In this document: positions 11,086 to 22,679 of the stretch, in pieces
How positions within the stretch are numbered: position 1 is the stretch's first letter
How the letters are laid out: the number at the start of each line of letters is the position of its first letter
Origin: Adiantum capillus-veneris
Lineage: Eukaryota > Streptophyta > Polypodiopsida > Polypodiales > Pteridaceae
Reading direction: 5' to 3'
Assembly (NCBI GenBank): GCA_014529385.2
Contig: CM043948.1
Span: forward strand, 82,680,760 to 82,744,759
DNA length: 64,000 nt
Program-made: the position numbers and the translations under genes
Notes under the pieces: generated by a model
The model's input: the letters and a program-made list of their open reading frames with translations, nothing else
Database searches by the model: none
Told to the model about the DNA's origin: nothing

Positions 11086-11904
11086 CTAAATATCCGGCCT
11101 CGTGTTGCATACATAAATGAGGCATCCAACAGCAGTTTGGTAAAGAGTGACATCTGCATAATCACCAGCATCATGAAGACTCAATTTTGAACTTGTTTCC
11201 AAGGGAGTGGCAATATGTTTGCCATCCTCAAGTTCAAACGTACATAGCAATGTCTCTATGTAACTTTTTTGACACAAGGAAATACCACCATCACACTGCT
11301 TAAACTGTATGCCCAAGTAATGATGCAACAACCCCAAATCTTTCATCTTGAAAGTAGCATTCAAATCAGCCTTAAATTCAGCAATATGTCTCTCATTTGG
11401 TCCAGTGATCAGCAAATCATCGACATAAAGAACCACAATGAGAAGTACATCACCCTCACGCTTTACATCCAATGTGCTTTCTGTTGGACTGTTACGAAAG
11501 CCTTGTTTGACCAAATGAGTGTCAGCTTTCTCATACCAAGCACGAGGAGATTGCTTCAACCCATACAAAGCCTTCTTACATCTGCATACTTTGTCCTCTT
11601 GTCCTTTTATGACAAAACCGCAAGGCTGCATTACATAAACTTCCTCAAATATGTCACCATTCAAGAAAGCAGTAACGATTTCTGATTGATGTACATCCCA
11701 ACCAGAATGAGATGCCAATGCACATAGAAAACGCACAGTAGTCATACGACAAGTGGGAGCAAAAGTCTCTTCATAATCTATGCCTTTTTGTTGTGCATAA
11801 CCCTTTGCAACAAGCCGAGCCTTATGGTGATCCATCTCACCATCTGGCTTGCGTTTCAACTTGTAAACCCACTTCGTATCAATGGCCTTTTTGCCAAGAG
11901 GCAA
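11086..11904 (-). pseudogene. Copia reverse transcriptase
   Basis: A 272-codon open segment with DTKWVYKLKRKPDGE, ARLVAKGYAQQKGIDYEETF, then KKALYGLKQSPRAWY, LYVDDLLITG (the catalytic YVDD kept) and GLLHHYLGIQ. It ends after NTRPDI at a stop. A frameshift separates it from the integrase segment upstream. RT is the best-preserved part of this element. Confidence 0.9.
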
Positions 11905-12110
11905 ATCACATAAAGTCCATGTGTCATTTCTTTAATGGCATCATATTGTGATTGCATGGCAGCCATCCAATTTTTTGAATTTTGTGCTTCATCAAAAGAT
12001 AGAGGTTCCTCAACATCATGTAAGGTAGACACAGCCAAAGCATAACAACTTGATGCATAATATGCATGGCCAAATTCTGAACGAGTACGACTAGACAAAG
12101 TTGCATCCAA

Positions 12111-13400
12111 TTAACTGTCACACAATGTATGCACTAGCCATTTTGGCATACCTCTAGCCTGTTCATTTTCCACCCTTTCCTCATCAAGTACATATTGTAC
12201 ATCTACATCAGTAATAGGCGGATTTGTAACATTTTTGGAAACCCCCATAGGTTGTACATCTACCTCATTGGAATTTACATTCGAACTTCCACCACTGAAA
12301 AGAGGCAACAAAGTGTCATAAATGTCCTGTGAGCATACATTACTGTCTCTAGTACATGACAGCAAGGGCTGAACACAATCTTCCACAAACACTACATCTC
12401 GTGAAACCAGAATACACTTTGTTTGCGGATGATACAACCTGTAACCTTTGCTTTCAGCACTATAACCAACAAAAATACATTTGACAGTCTTATTATCCAA
12501 TTTTTAGTGTTGTGTTTCTGGCACCAAAGCATATGCCAAACAGCCAAAAACACGCATGTGCTCAATAGAAGGCTTTCTACCATGCCATGCTTCATATGGA
12601 GTAATAGACTGCAAAGCTTTCGTAGGACACCTGTTTAGTACATAAGTGCCACACATGATGGCCTCAAGCCAAAAAGAATGCGGCAAAGCTTGACTTTTGA
12701 CCATACATCATGCCATTTCCGTAAGTGACCTATTTTTTCTCTCAACAACACCATTTTGTTGAGGCATATAAGGCATTGAACATTGGTGTTTTATCCCAGG
12801 ACTAGCCAAAAATGCATTAAATTCATGAGACGTATACTCCCCCCGTTGATCGGAACGGAGGGTGCCCACAGTACATTTTGAGACATTTTTAGCCATAATC
12901 AGAAATTGTTTGAAGCACATAAGAACTTCGTACTTCACTTTAAGCGGAATTACCCATGCATGCCTGGAGTAATCATCAATGAAAGTCACAAAGTAAAGGT
13001 AATTGCCCAAGGACGGAGTTTGGATGGGCCCACAAACATCACTATGCACAAGCTGCAACTTGCATGTGGCCCTAACTGAACCATCCTTTGGAAAATTCGA
13101 ATGTTGCATATTACCCAAAATACAGCCTTCACAAACATGTTTGGCAGGTGCTTCAAGAGGCGGCAAAGAAGCAACCATATCAGATTTCTGCAAACGTAGC
13201 AAACTGGCAAAATTCAAATGACCAAAACGTGCATGCCAAAGTTTTGCATATGAAATAGCCCTTGAATCTGCAACTGCATTTGCAAAATTTTGTCCACACT
13301 TGTCATACAAAGTGAGCTTATATAGCCCATGGCACAAAAGGCCAGATGCAACAATTTCATCACCAAAAGTGAGATCATGAACTGTACATCTGTCATCCAC
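12111..13400 (-). pseudogene. Copia integrase with two in-frame stops
   Basis: One frame with stops at 12705-12707 and 12501-12503. It reads LWHARFGHLNFASLL and CEGCILGNMQHSNFPK (HHCC zinc-binding region), QLVHSDVCGPIQTPS and FIDDYSRHAWV (first catalytic Asp), LRSDQRGEYTS (second Asp; Gln replaces the usual Asn), MPQQNGVVERKNRS (catalytic Glu), then LNRCPTKALQ and FGCLAY. The two stops alone would block a full polyprotein. Confidence 0.88.
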
Positions 13401-14723
13401 AAATTTGATACAAGCCCAAGTCTAGCAAGTGCAGATACAGACAAAAGATTCTTCTTGATCCCATGTACATAAAGTGCATCAACAAGTGTGAAAGAACTGC
13501 CATTTGCAGGAGTAAGCACAATCTTTCTAGCTCCCTGAACAGGATAAGAGGCATTGTTGGCACAAGTGACTAAATTCCCATGAGGGACAGACTCGAGAAA
13601 GGTGAACAATTCACTATGTGAGGTAATGTGCTTTGTAGCACCATTGTCAAAATACCACACATGTGAATCTACAGCAACTGACGTGCATGCATCATGGGCA
13701 GCAGGATTGTAAGTGCACTCTGCACTAAAAGCCCATCCTGCATCAACATCAACATCATAGTCTCCTTTCCCAAAAGACTCAACAATGGCTGCATTTGTAG
13801 TGGAACCAGCATTTGCAGTGGAATCACCCTCTTTCTTCTTAGCCTCTTGGGCCTTCAACTTAGGACACTGCTTGATCAAGTGATCATTGGCTTTACAATA
13901 ATGGCACATCTTCTTTTTGCCCTTATCACCAAAATTTCCAAACAAATTGCTGCCAACAGAAGCATTAGGAACAGAATTTTTGCCAGTCGCAGCAGAACCA
14001 TAAGAAGTGGTTGCATTGCTGTTACCACCCTTTCTTTGAGAAACAATAAAAGCCTGTTCAATAGCACGCTGCCTAGTCCTGATTTTTTTGGAAAGTGACT
14101 CTTGCAACAGCAATGTGCATAATGCATCAAACTTGACAACTTCAAGATTTCCTTGGGTCATAAGTCTCCAAGTACTAGCAAAAGTCTGGTAAGAATCTGG
14201 TAAGGCATCAAGAACAGTCTGCACAAGGGAACTGTTTGAAATGACTTCACTTGCAGAAATAAGTTGCTCATTGATATCCTTGAAACTAGCAAGGAAAGTG
14301 TCCATATCATCTTCCTCATGCATAATCTTCAATTCCAGGTCTTTACGCAGCAAAGCAATTTTAGCCTCATTGTGGCTTGCATAAAGAACTCCTAGAATAT
14401 CCCAAGCCTGTTTTGCAGATTTTGTTGAACGAATGTGAGGAGTAATGGTGCGCTTCACAGAAAATGCAATCAATGCATGAGCATGTGCATCCTTTACATC
14501 CCAACGACTTTGTTCTACCGTAGGCAAAACAACTCTAATAGCAGCAATTCTTGTAGCAAAGACCTGCAACATCTTTAATATCACCTACATCCTCAGAACC
14601 AGGATGTACATCAATGCCCTCCACAATATTCTAGACACCCTTTGACACAAGAACATGTTGCACCATGTAAGCCCACATACGGTAATTGTCCCCATCCAAC
14701 CTATCCTCAACAACAAACATCAT
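13214..14723 (-). pseudogene. Copia gag and protease
   Basis: Gag begins at or near MMFVVEDRLDGDNYRMW (14723). An in-frame stop follows near 14630 and then a frameshift into the 456-codon frame at 14584-13214. Gag body shows AWDILGVLY and a single zinc knuckle, CHYCKANDHLIKQC (about 13900). The protease follows with VWYFDNGATKHIT (D-N-G replacing D-S-G) and KKNLLSVSALARLG. The frame slips at about 13400 into the integrase frame. Confidence 0.85.
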
Positions 14724-15110
14724 CTGTGTTGTTGTCAGCCTTGGAAAATGTATGCACCTGATGTGAAAAATGCCCGAAATGAGGAGAAAGTGAGTGATAC
14801 TAGCACGTGCTATATAGCACAACCCGCAGTAGACTATATAGGACCTTCTATGCAAAAAACAACACTGCCAAAAATTCTGCACAAAATGATAAAATTGCCT
14901 GTGCAGACCTGCCTATAGTGGAAATAGAGGCCGAAATGAGCCCGAATCAGAAATCTGAGCAGACTGAGCTGTACAAGCCCTCCCAAAATTTTTATCGACC
15001 TGTGAACGCTCGCCCAAGCTCACAAAAATTGAAGAAAGTGAGCAGGTGTGTGCTCGAGTATGTGTGTGCTCGAGCTGCTGGCGACTAAGCCCGGGAGGAA
15101 GTCACCACCT

Positions 15111-15122
15111 GCTTTGATACCA
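15111..15122 (-). other. Primer binding site, decayed copia
   Basis: The minus strand reads TGGTATCAAAGC two bases inside the 5' LTR, an initiator tRNA-Met type site with one change from TGGTATCAGAGC. Confidence 0.85.
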
Positions 15123-15124
15123 AT

Positions 15125-15350
15125 TGTTGGAATTAGGGTTGCAAAGAAACGCACACAGCTTGGAGAAGACGAAGGAAGCTCAAGGCACACAAATGAGAGT
15201 TTGTTACTTAGTGTGCAATGGAAAGATGGATATCCCTAGAGTGATGGGCGTATATCCAATGCACGGGGGGGAAAACCTCCTAAAGAGGGAAAAATGCATC
15301 GGCGGTCCTAGTGTGTTCACACACATCACTACCACATGTATATGGTAACA
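15125..15350 (-). repeat. 5' LTR of the decayed copia
   Basis: A 226-bp LTR with ends TGTTGGAATTAG and GGTAACA. Its inner 144 bp match 10251-10394. It sits directly beside the PBS. Confidence 0.85.
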
Positions 15351-15355
15351 ACTTC

Positions 15356-17672
15356 GCTGCTTTTTATGATCTCTTCCTTCGTGTTTTCTTCTTCTTCTGA
15401 GATTGGGCAATTGATGTTGTGTCTGTTTCTTCAAGAATATAATTTTGGTTTTGGAGCATCGATCGTGTGAGTACATTTATTGGTACCACAGACGTACTTT
15501 GTGTTGGCTCCTTCGTAACTCAATTAAATTCAATGGCATGATCTTTGGTGCATTTGGATTATTAGGACATTGAGCAACCAAATGATCTATGCCACATCAA
15601 TTACACATGATATCGGCATTGTAGATGTGCTTGCATTATTGGTTTGCATTAGTGTGGCATTCTTTTGTAGCCTAATAGGACACTTGGCTACACGATGTGG
15701 ACCTCCACACTCATAGCATTGAAGAGGTGGTCTCTTGGCAATGTAATTGATATTTTGGCCTCTTGCAGCAAGAGCAACTACTTGATACACAGGTTTGACT
15801 TGTCCCAAATAGTCCTCCATGTAGTATTGTGGACTTTCTTCAAGTGCATCAATCCCATAGGCAATATTAGGGTCTATATCTTCCTCACATCCTTCCAAAC
15901 CAACAATAGATGACTCACAATCCACTTGATTCAGAGAAGTGATTCTCACATGTGGTGGTTGCGGTCCTAGCACAAGAGGTGGTAAGGGTGTTGTTTGAAC
16001 AACATTCTGCACCCTAGGCACCATGTATTGTGACGGTTTTTCAAGAGGTGGAGTCGGCATCAATGCAAGCACTCAAGGTGTGTCCGTCCATGCTAAGTCC
16101 TAATGACCATTCCTCCCACATGCATTGCAACTCCCATTAAATTGTACTCTAAACATAGGGCATGCACTGGTACTATGTGGACCATAGCAAACTGAGCACC
16201 ATTGTTGCTTCCTTCTTGGATACATATGGTTGTTTTGTGGAGCACGATTGTTTCTACGACTTTCTTGAATGGCCTTGGTGAGATCTGCTAAAGTCATCTC
16301 AAATATCTTTGGCTCTTTAGCAATAGGCTTTAGGGTCATTGGCTCATGCCATGATGCTTGTGAGCGAGTAGATTTAGGCTCAACAGACACTCTTTCTCTT
16401 TGAATCATTAAATCTTTCTTCAATTGGATTGCATTGGTGGTGACTGCTTCCCAAGTGGTGATACCTCTAATGACTAGGCCATTGTAGATATCCTCATGTT
16501 GTAGTCCCCTAATGAATCTATCGAGCAATTGGTTATTATTGAAGTGATCATTTGGATTACAATGAGAATTCAAATGCTTCAAGCGACTAATAAAGTCTCT
16601 CACAGACCCCCCTTCCTCTTGTTGGGGTTTTTGGAGCTGAGATACTACACCCCAAAGCACTCCCTGTCGTATGTAGTCTTTCAAGAACAGTCTCCTAAGA
16701 GTAGGGTAATCGTTTTCTCTTCCACCCTTAGGGTTCTATACCAATCCCCAGCCTTCCTACTCAAGGTCATGCTTAAAGCATTACTCTTATGCAAGTCATT
16801 GTGTTCTCCGAGGGAATCGCATATTTGTTCAAATACTTTGATATGCTTTCTCACATCGGGCCGTCTCCACTAAATTTTTGTGTGAGCTTGGCTATTTGTA
16901 CCGCCTTACTTCTAGGCTCTCTATCAAGCGTGTTACATAATATTTTCAGCAATAGATTGACCGATAGCTTGAGCAAATGTTGTCGAGTCACCTAAGTGAG
17001 TAGGTATGGTGGGGACAGGTGCTCTCGGGACTGCACGTGGAATGGGGGTTGGCATTGGGCTTGGCATATATGCAACCCTTGGGTTCCAAGTTTGGTACAG
17101 TGTTGTGACATGTGGTGGCCCAAAGTTCATATGTGTGGTCCTAGGCATAGCAGATGCCGGATGTGACATGCTAACGCTAGCTGGTAAGGTCCCATTGAAA
17201 TAAGAGCTTGGGTGTTATGGTCGTGAAGCATAATTTGTTGAAACGATGGGAGGGGTAGAAACTACATGAGCACGAGGGTCCATAGGTGCATATGATTGAT
17301 ACACACTCGTAGGTACCATTGTAGGCATTGGGCTACCATGTAGCGGTGCTTTACTAACAAATGAGGTCCATGGCATGTTTTTTGTCATGGCCATCACTGG
17401 GGTAGGCATGGTAGTCGTGGTGCCATCAAGAGAAAGATGGGCTAAGCTTGGAAAGGTAAAGCTATTACTTGTGGGCTCATATTGTATTGAGACCCTTGGA
17501 GAAACAACATATGGAGGATACATCGGGCTTATCGAGGGAGTCTCCATTTTCAATAAAGTTGGTTGCCTAGCCTTTCTTGTATCCAAGAATCTCATGAGAC
17601 CCATTGAAGGTTTGTGGATCCCCTCGTTCTGCCTCTCCAGCTCAATAACCCTATGGATGACATCTCCTCTAC
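15356..17672 (-). pseudogene. Ty3/gypsy gag with several zinc knuckles
   Basis: Minus-strand frames run from RVIELERQNEG near 17660 through a Pro/Thr-rich N-region (17604-17215), then the gag core with VRDFISRLKHLNSHCNP and DRFIRGLQHEDIYNG (16684-16100). Cysteine motifs follow: CSVCYGPHSTSAC, then CNACGRNGH (incomplete), CYECGGPHRVAKC and, with a stop inside, CNxCGIDHLVAQC near 15580. Several in-frame stops make it inactive. The gag N-terminus is cut at about 17672, where plus-strand gypsy sequence starts. The downstream protease is at 9616-10056, beyond the nested copia. Confidence 0.8.
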
Positions 17673-17679
17673 GCTAGTA

Positions 17680-18112
17680 GCACCCGATGTGGATTGTAAG
17701 ACATCTAGACAACCTACAAAAAGGGAAGGATTAGGAATGATCTATGCCGTTAAAAAGTATAGACATTACCTAGTAGCCAACAAGTTTTGTTCTTTGTAGA
17801 CCACCAAGCTTTTTTGTATTTGGTCAACAAGCCATGCAGCACAGGAAGAATAGTGAGATGGTTCATCATTCTTCTAGAATTTGATTTCATTGTGGTTGTA
17901 AAAAAGGGCACTACACATCAAAGAGCAGATCATTTGTCAAGGATTATTTCAGGAGAATCACCTAAAGGGGTAGACGATGATCTGCCAGATGCCTATTTGT
18001 TCTCTGTGGAAATGATACCTCGATGGCCGGAAAACATGGTATCATTGATGACCATAGCTCAAGTTGATTCACAAAACCACTTCCTATTACAATCGGATTA
18101 ATCAAGCAATCG
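17680..18112 (+). pseudogene. Gypsy RNase H, C-terminal part
   Basis: Opens inside RNase H with QPTKREGLGMIYAVKKYRHY, then FVDHQAFLYLVNKPC (across one frame change), IVRWFIILLEFDFIVVVKKG and HQRADHLSRI, the usual end of gypsy RNase H. It is head-to-head with the minus-strand gag that ends at 17672, so no RT precedes it on this strand. Confidence 0.85.
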
Positions 18113-18740
18113 GCTATGTATCAATTACTAGCTAGTAGGCTATACAAAAGAAATCGAGATGGAATATTGCTCTTATGCATTGATCCCAAAGAGAAAAACC
18201 AGTACCTAAGGCAAGCACATATTACCATAGTAGGACTTCACTTTGCACAAGATCAAGCTATGCAAAGAATCTTGAGACTTGGAGTATTTTGGCCAACTAT
18301 GAGGAGTGATGTTCGACCTTTTGTAAAGGATTGTCCTCAATGTCAAAAACAAACACCCATACCTCATGTAACATTGTTTCAAATGTCACCTATTCCTAAG
18401 TGGAGTAACTATTTAGTCACTTACTTATCGAGCCAAACATTTCTTGAGGATATGAGTAAACGCCGTCAAAGATCATTTGAAACTAAAGCTTGAAACTGAA
18501 GCAAGAGACTATGCTCTTATTGGGAATCAATTGTATCGGAGAGGTAAAGATCAACATTTGCGTCTTTGTGCAAATGAAGAAGAGTATATTCCAATTATAG
18601 AACAAGTACATGCCGGATTAGCTGGAGGTCACTTTTCTAGTGAGACCACCAAAAGAGCAATCTTAATTGCAGGAATATGGTGGCCAACACTTTTTGCAGA
18701 TGCCAAAGAATATGTTCGAAGGTGTAATGCTAGTCAATGA
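18113..18740 (+). pseudogene. Two tandem integrase-type HHCC zinc modules
   Basis: Module 1 (18116-18350) reads YQLLASRLYKRNRDGILLLC, then QAHITIVGLHFAQ, GVFWPTMRSDV and KDCPQCQKQ, a complete H-H-C-C pattern. A connector with PKWSNYLVTYLSSQTF follows. Module 2 (18500-18740) reads YALIGNQLYRRGKDQHLRLC, QVHAGLAGGHFSSE, GIWWPTLFADA and RRCNASQ, where the last Cys is replaced. Each resembles Integrase_H2C2, normally present once between RNase H and the integrase core. One frame change lies between them. Confidence 0.75.
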
Positions 18741-18744
18741 GCAA

Positions 18745-19435
18745 AAATGTCAACATGTGTAGATAGCATGCCCTTAAGACAAATGATGGGGGCTAGAGCT
18801 TTCGCAAAGTGGGGAATAGATTTTGTTGGGCCTATACGGCCACCTGCTTATAGAACCCAAGCTCAATATATCATTGTAGCTACGGACTATTTGACCAAAT
18901 GGGCCGAGGCTAAAGCAACTCAAAAGAATGATGCCAGAACCACTGCCGCATTCTTATATGAGTATGTATTCACGAGATATGGACTGCAATAGAAATTGTC
19001 AGTGATCGAGGAACTCATTTTCTCAATGAGGTAATTGAGTATTTGCTTAATGAGTTTATGATCATCCATAACAAATCAGCTCCCTATCACCCACAAGGAA
19101 ATGAACAAGCTGAGCATACGAACAAAATTCTTAGCTCAGTACTGACTAAAGTGGTTAGTTTAGGAAGGGCAGACTGGAAAATGAATCTCCATACAAGTCT
19201 ATGGGCTTATCGAGTTTCATTCAAAACAGCTTTAAATGCTACATCCTTTAGCCTTGTTTATGGTCTTGATGCCATACTGCCTATAGAATTTCTATTGCTG
19301 ACATTAAGGGTAGCTAAGGATATTGAGTGGACTGGACATGAATTGTCAGAAAGACTTGAAGATTTAGAAAAGCTAGATGAGCAAAGGCTAACTGCCATAG
19401 CTCACATCTATACACAAAAGTGGAAACAAAAATAG
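18745..19435 (+). pseudogene. Gypsy integrase catalytic core
   Basis: Contains AFAKWGIDFVGPIRPPAYR (first Asp), IIVATDYLTKWAEAKAT, then after a one-base slip at about 18990 IVSDRGTHF (second Asp), SAPYHPQGNEQAEHTN (catalytic Glu) and LHTSLWAYRVSFKTALN. LVYGLDAILPIEF and a leucine-rich stretch follow to 19435. The frameshift near 18990 and a second one after 19435 inactivate it. Confidence 0.88.
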
Positions 19436-19497
19436 TTTTTTTGATTTCCATCTAATAACAAAAATCTTCAAGAAAGGGTAGTTAGTTTTAGTCTATT

Positions 19498-20743
19498 CCC
19501 TTGAGCAACACATTCCCAAGTTTAAGAAAAAGGAAAATGGACCGTTTATCATTGAAGATGTCTCTCCAAGTGGAGCAATAAAGTTGTCCACTCTAGATGG
19601 TGAACCAATGGCTAATTGGATTAGTGGATGCCGTTTAAAGAAATACAACTTGCCGCTAACCAATGAATTGCTAGAAAGAATGCATGCAGCCAAGCAAAGG
19701 AGGATTAAACGACAACAGGTTATTGATGAAGCCCAAGAGGAAGCTCGGCTTCGGGTACTCAAACGGAAAGCTGCTCTAAGGAATCAACAGATATCGATTC
19801 CCATCAACACTCTAGAAATAGATGACCGACAATGGGAATTGCCTAAAGATGCAATTTCAACAAATGATGAATGGTTAGACGGAATGGACCTGCGCATCAA
19901 AGTACAGCTCAACAATCATAGCACAAATGATTTGGTCGACACAGGTTCTAGAGTCAATGCAGTCAGTTATTCCACGTACAAGAAAGCAACAAGTCAGCCT
20001 CTGGCAGCAAGAATAGCGACAATCAAAGGATGAAACAAGAACCCAACACCAACATTGGGAGTAGTCAACTTGAACGTGATAGTACATGGATGTTCATGTC
20101 CTCATCAGTTTGTATGCTTACCAAATGAACACATGAATGAGACGATGATTCTTGGAATTCTCTGGATGCGGACATACAAAGCAGTACCAGATTGGGATAC
20201 AAATCAGCTCACGCTATCACCTAAAGGCGGGCAACTCATTGTTCCAATTGCACCAAGCAAGGACGAATGGAAAGGAAGCAATCTGCAGACCAAACCACGA
20301 AGCAATCAATCTTCTCCATCCTCTCAACAAGAAAATACTGCAAGTAACATGCAAGGAGTGAGGAAAATTTGGGTACCAAAAGCACAGCCTAAAGGACAAG
20401 CCGATTCAAATCTGGGTGCCCAAAACATCACCGACAAAACCAAAGAACGTTCCAAGGGTCAAAACACAAAGACGAGCATTTTCGAGGAAGGAATCTAACT
20501 TGAAATGGATTTGGCAGAAAAAGGAGCACTTATCTTCTCCACAAATCGTAAAACCAATCAAGCAATGGAGAGTTAAGTCTCAAAAGACCCCACCACACCA
20601 TTCCACACCAAGTACAACAACCTACCAATGGCGAGAAAAGCTCGACAACAGTCAAAATTGCTACCAACAGCTTAAGCAATCAGTGTGCTGAAGCATCCTG
20701 ATGGTACAATCAAACAAAGAGCACACAAGCTACAAGATTTGCT
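19498..20743 (+). pseudogene. Gypsy integrase C-terminus, extra retropepsin and WVPK tail
   Basis: One long frame starts with a gypsy integrase C-terminal domain (GPFIIEDVSPSGAIKLSTLD, GCRLKKYNLPLTNELLERM), continues through a basic helix, then NDEWLDGMDLRIKVQLN and a retropepsin-like active site NDLVDTGSRVNAVS (Asp codon at 19938). It carries one TGA at 20031 and ends the domain with ETMILGILWMRTYKAVPDW. Then come KIWVPKAQPKG and, one frame over, QIWVPKTSPTKPKN. The open tail reaches 20743, where the chromovirus inserted, and resumes in phase at 32717. The same order is seen at 53936-55330, so the protease after the integrase is not a chance join. A normal protease would be upstream of RT. 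Confidence 0.75.
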
Positions 20744-21854
20744 TGTAAGGTCCCCAATCCCGCCAACACCAAAAACGGGATGGGACCATTGACAAGTCTC
20801 TAGGCCTACTAAAGTCAAAGTCCTTAAACAAGAAAATTTCCAGGGAATTCACCCTTACCATTGACAATGGTTTAGGTTTATAGCCCTAGAAAGAGACCTA
20901 GTCCCGTCTCGCAGTGGAAACGGGACTAAATAAAAATTTAATCCGGCTCTATAACTTCGTCATTTAGATTATGGTTTCCTTAGCCAACGCTTTTTTCCCC
21001 CTAACATATGTGAGGGCACAGCCGTTGGTGGATTCCTCTTCCAAGTGAAGAAGTTTCTAAACGTTTTAGTGTGTGGGAATGGATAGTTACCTTACTAATC
21101 ACGTCCACCCATCCATGATTGACAACCTTATTCAATCCCCACTTACCACCCCGCACTCACACATGATTTCTGTGTTGTTTAATTACTACCACATTCTTTT
21201 CACAATTAAAATGATGATTCCTTTTAACTTTCACAACTGCATTTCATTAAGACAACCTTTGAAACCAGTGTTGAAGACATTCTTTCAGTAAACAAACATC
21301 TTTAGACTTAAGAGAAGGTACTGTCATTCTGAAGTATCTCTGACCAGTACTGGCTTGTCTCAAGACCACCTATACAGGGGTGAGAAAATGGCACCCATTT
21401 CTTATTTATAAAAACCGGGGTGGAAAAACCCATCACACAAAGTCCGGGCGCCCATACGCCAACCTGCTGCCCATACAACCGGGTGGTTCCTCTAGGATAA
21501 ACTTGAAAGTAATATCCATAAACACAAACAAGCACGGGGTAAAGACTCCACATGTGTTGAGGAAACCGACTCATCCATGATGGTATCGCGATCATTACTC
21601 ATTACTTGGAGTAAAATATTTCCAAGGAATCAGAGGTGTCTTGAGGCAAGCTGTCTTAAGGATGGTCAAACATTTCTTTCCTAGATCAATCAGTCATAAC
21701 CCAATCATTTCTTTCCTATTTACGATCATTGCTCGTTGATTTCGTGGAAGTTACCTTCCATTTACAGCCAGTTTATCCTTCCTAACCTTTAGTATGCAAT
21801 GTTAACTTAAAAATGAACTTTAAAAGATTTTAAGTGAACAAAATAGAAATGCAC

Positions 21855-22016
21855 CTGGGACTGCTCGTCCATGTGCTGTTGGGCGGCAGCCCATAGACTT
21901 TCCTCTGTTGGCCTACGGCTAGGCCCAGCCTCATGGTCATTAGTGGCCTTGTTTCTTTTGTTGCTAACATCCTCTTCCTCGGTAAGAGGATTTCCCCTGG
22001 TTCTCTTTGGACCCAT
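21855..22016 (-). other. Gag leader exon, copy in the 3' LTR
   Basis: An ATG-initiated frame of 54 codons (MGPKRTRGNPLTEEED at the start, HMDEQSQ at the end) stops at CAG followed by GTGCATTT, a splice-donor-like sequence. This copy has no stop codon, unlike the 5' LTR copy at 30841-30680. It preserves the likely ancestral state of the leader. Confidence 0.55.
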
Positions 22017-22679
22017 GTCGGTAACCTTATAAAAATATTTAATCGATTAGAAGTTTAATTGAATAATCTTCTTTTTTCTTTAAAAAAAAAACCCAAAAAT
22101 AAGGATTTTTGGAGTAAGTAGGTATCCTTGATAGTTAATTTGATGAGATATTCCTCCTGTAACTTCTTTATCCTATTAGTAATTTCCCATAATTACCATT
22201 TAATTTGGGAAGCCCTTAAATTAGGTTTATCCTTAGTCTATATTCCATTTTAGCCTTAGTAAATTATAAATTTCTATCAGCTAATGGATTACTCACCCTA
22301 AATTGTAATTGAATATGTTCTATCTTTAGAAATTTTCATAAATTTGATTTATAACCTTTCCCTCCTATACTTATGTTCTAATTTAAGCAGAATTTTACTA
22401 ATAGTAATTTGTTATACCAACCATTTATGTTGAGGTAATTTTTCCACCATTCAATAGTGATTGTTGACCTCAGGTATTTATTTGGTAATTAGATAAATTT
22501 ATTTACTAATTTCCTTTCTCTATTTTATACGCAAAATCGGTTACTTTTATTGAAGATAAATATCTACACTATCTATCCGAGATTGGGGTATTTATCACAC
22601 ATTCCTCAAGGTGTGTTCTACCTCTGATATTTATATCAAAGGTTTTTAGATTAATTTACTATATTTCCCCTTTTATTTT

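Larger units (their letters stand above)
10251..15350 (-). mobile_element. Decayed Ty1/copia element nested in gypsy
   Basis: A minus-strand copia element with gag, protease, integrase, RT and RNase H in order. It has a complete 5' LTR (15125-15350), a PBS (15111-15122), a 3' LTR truncated at its outer end (10251-10394) and an adjacent polypurine tract (AATCCCCCC at 10395, antisense). It carries at least three in-frame stops and three frameshifts. The right flank begins ACTTC, but the left end is truncated so no TSD can be confirmed. It separates the gag (15356-17672) from the protease (9616-10056) of the host gypsy element. Confidence 0.9.
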
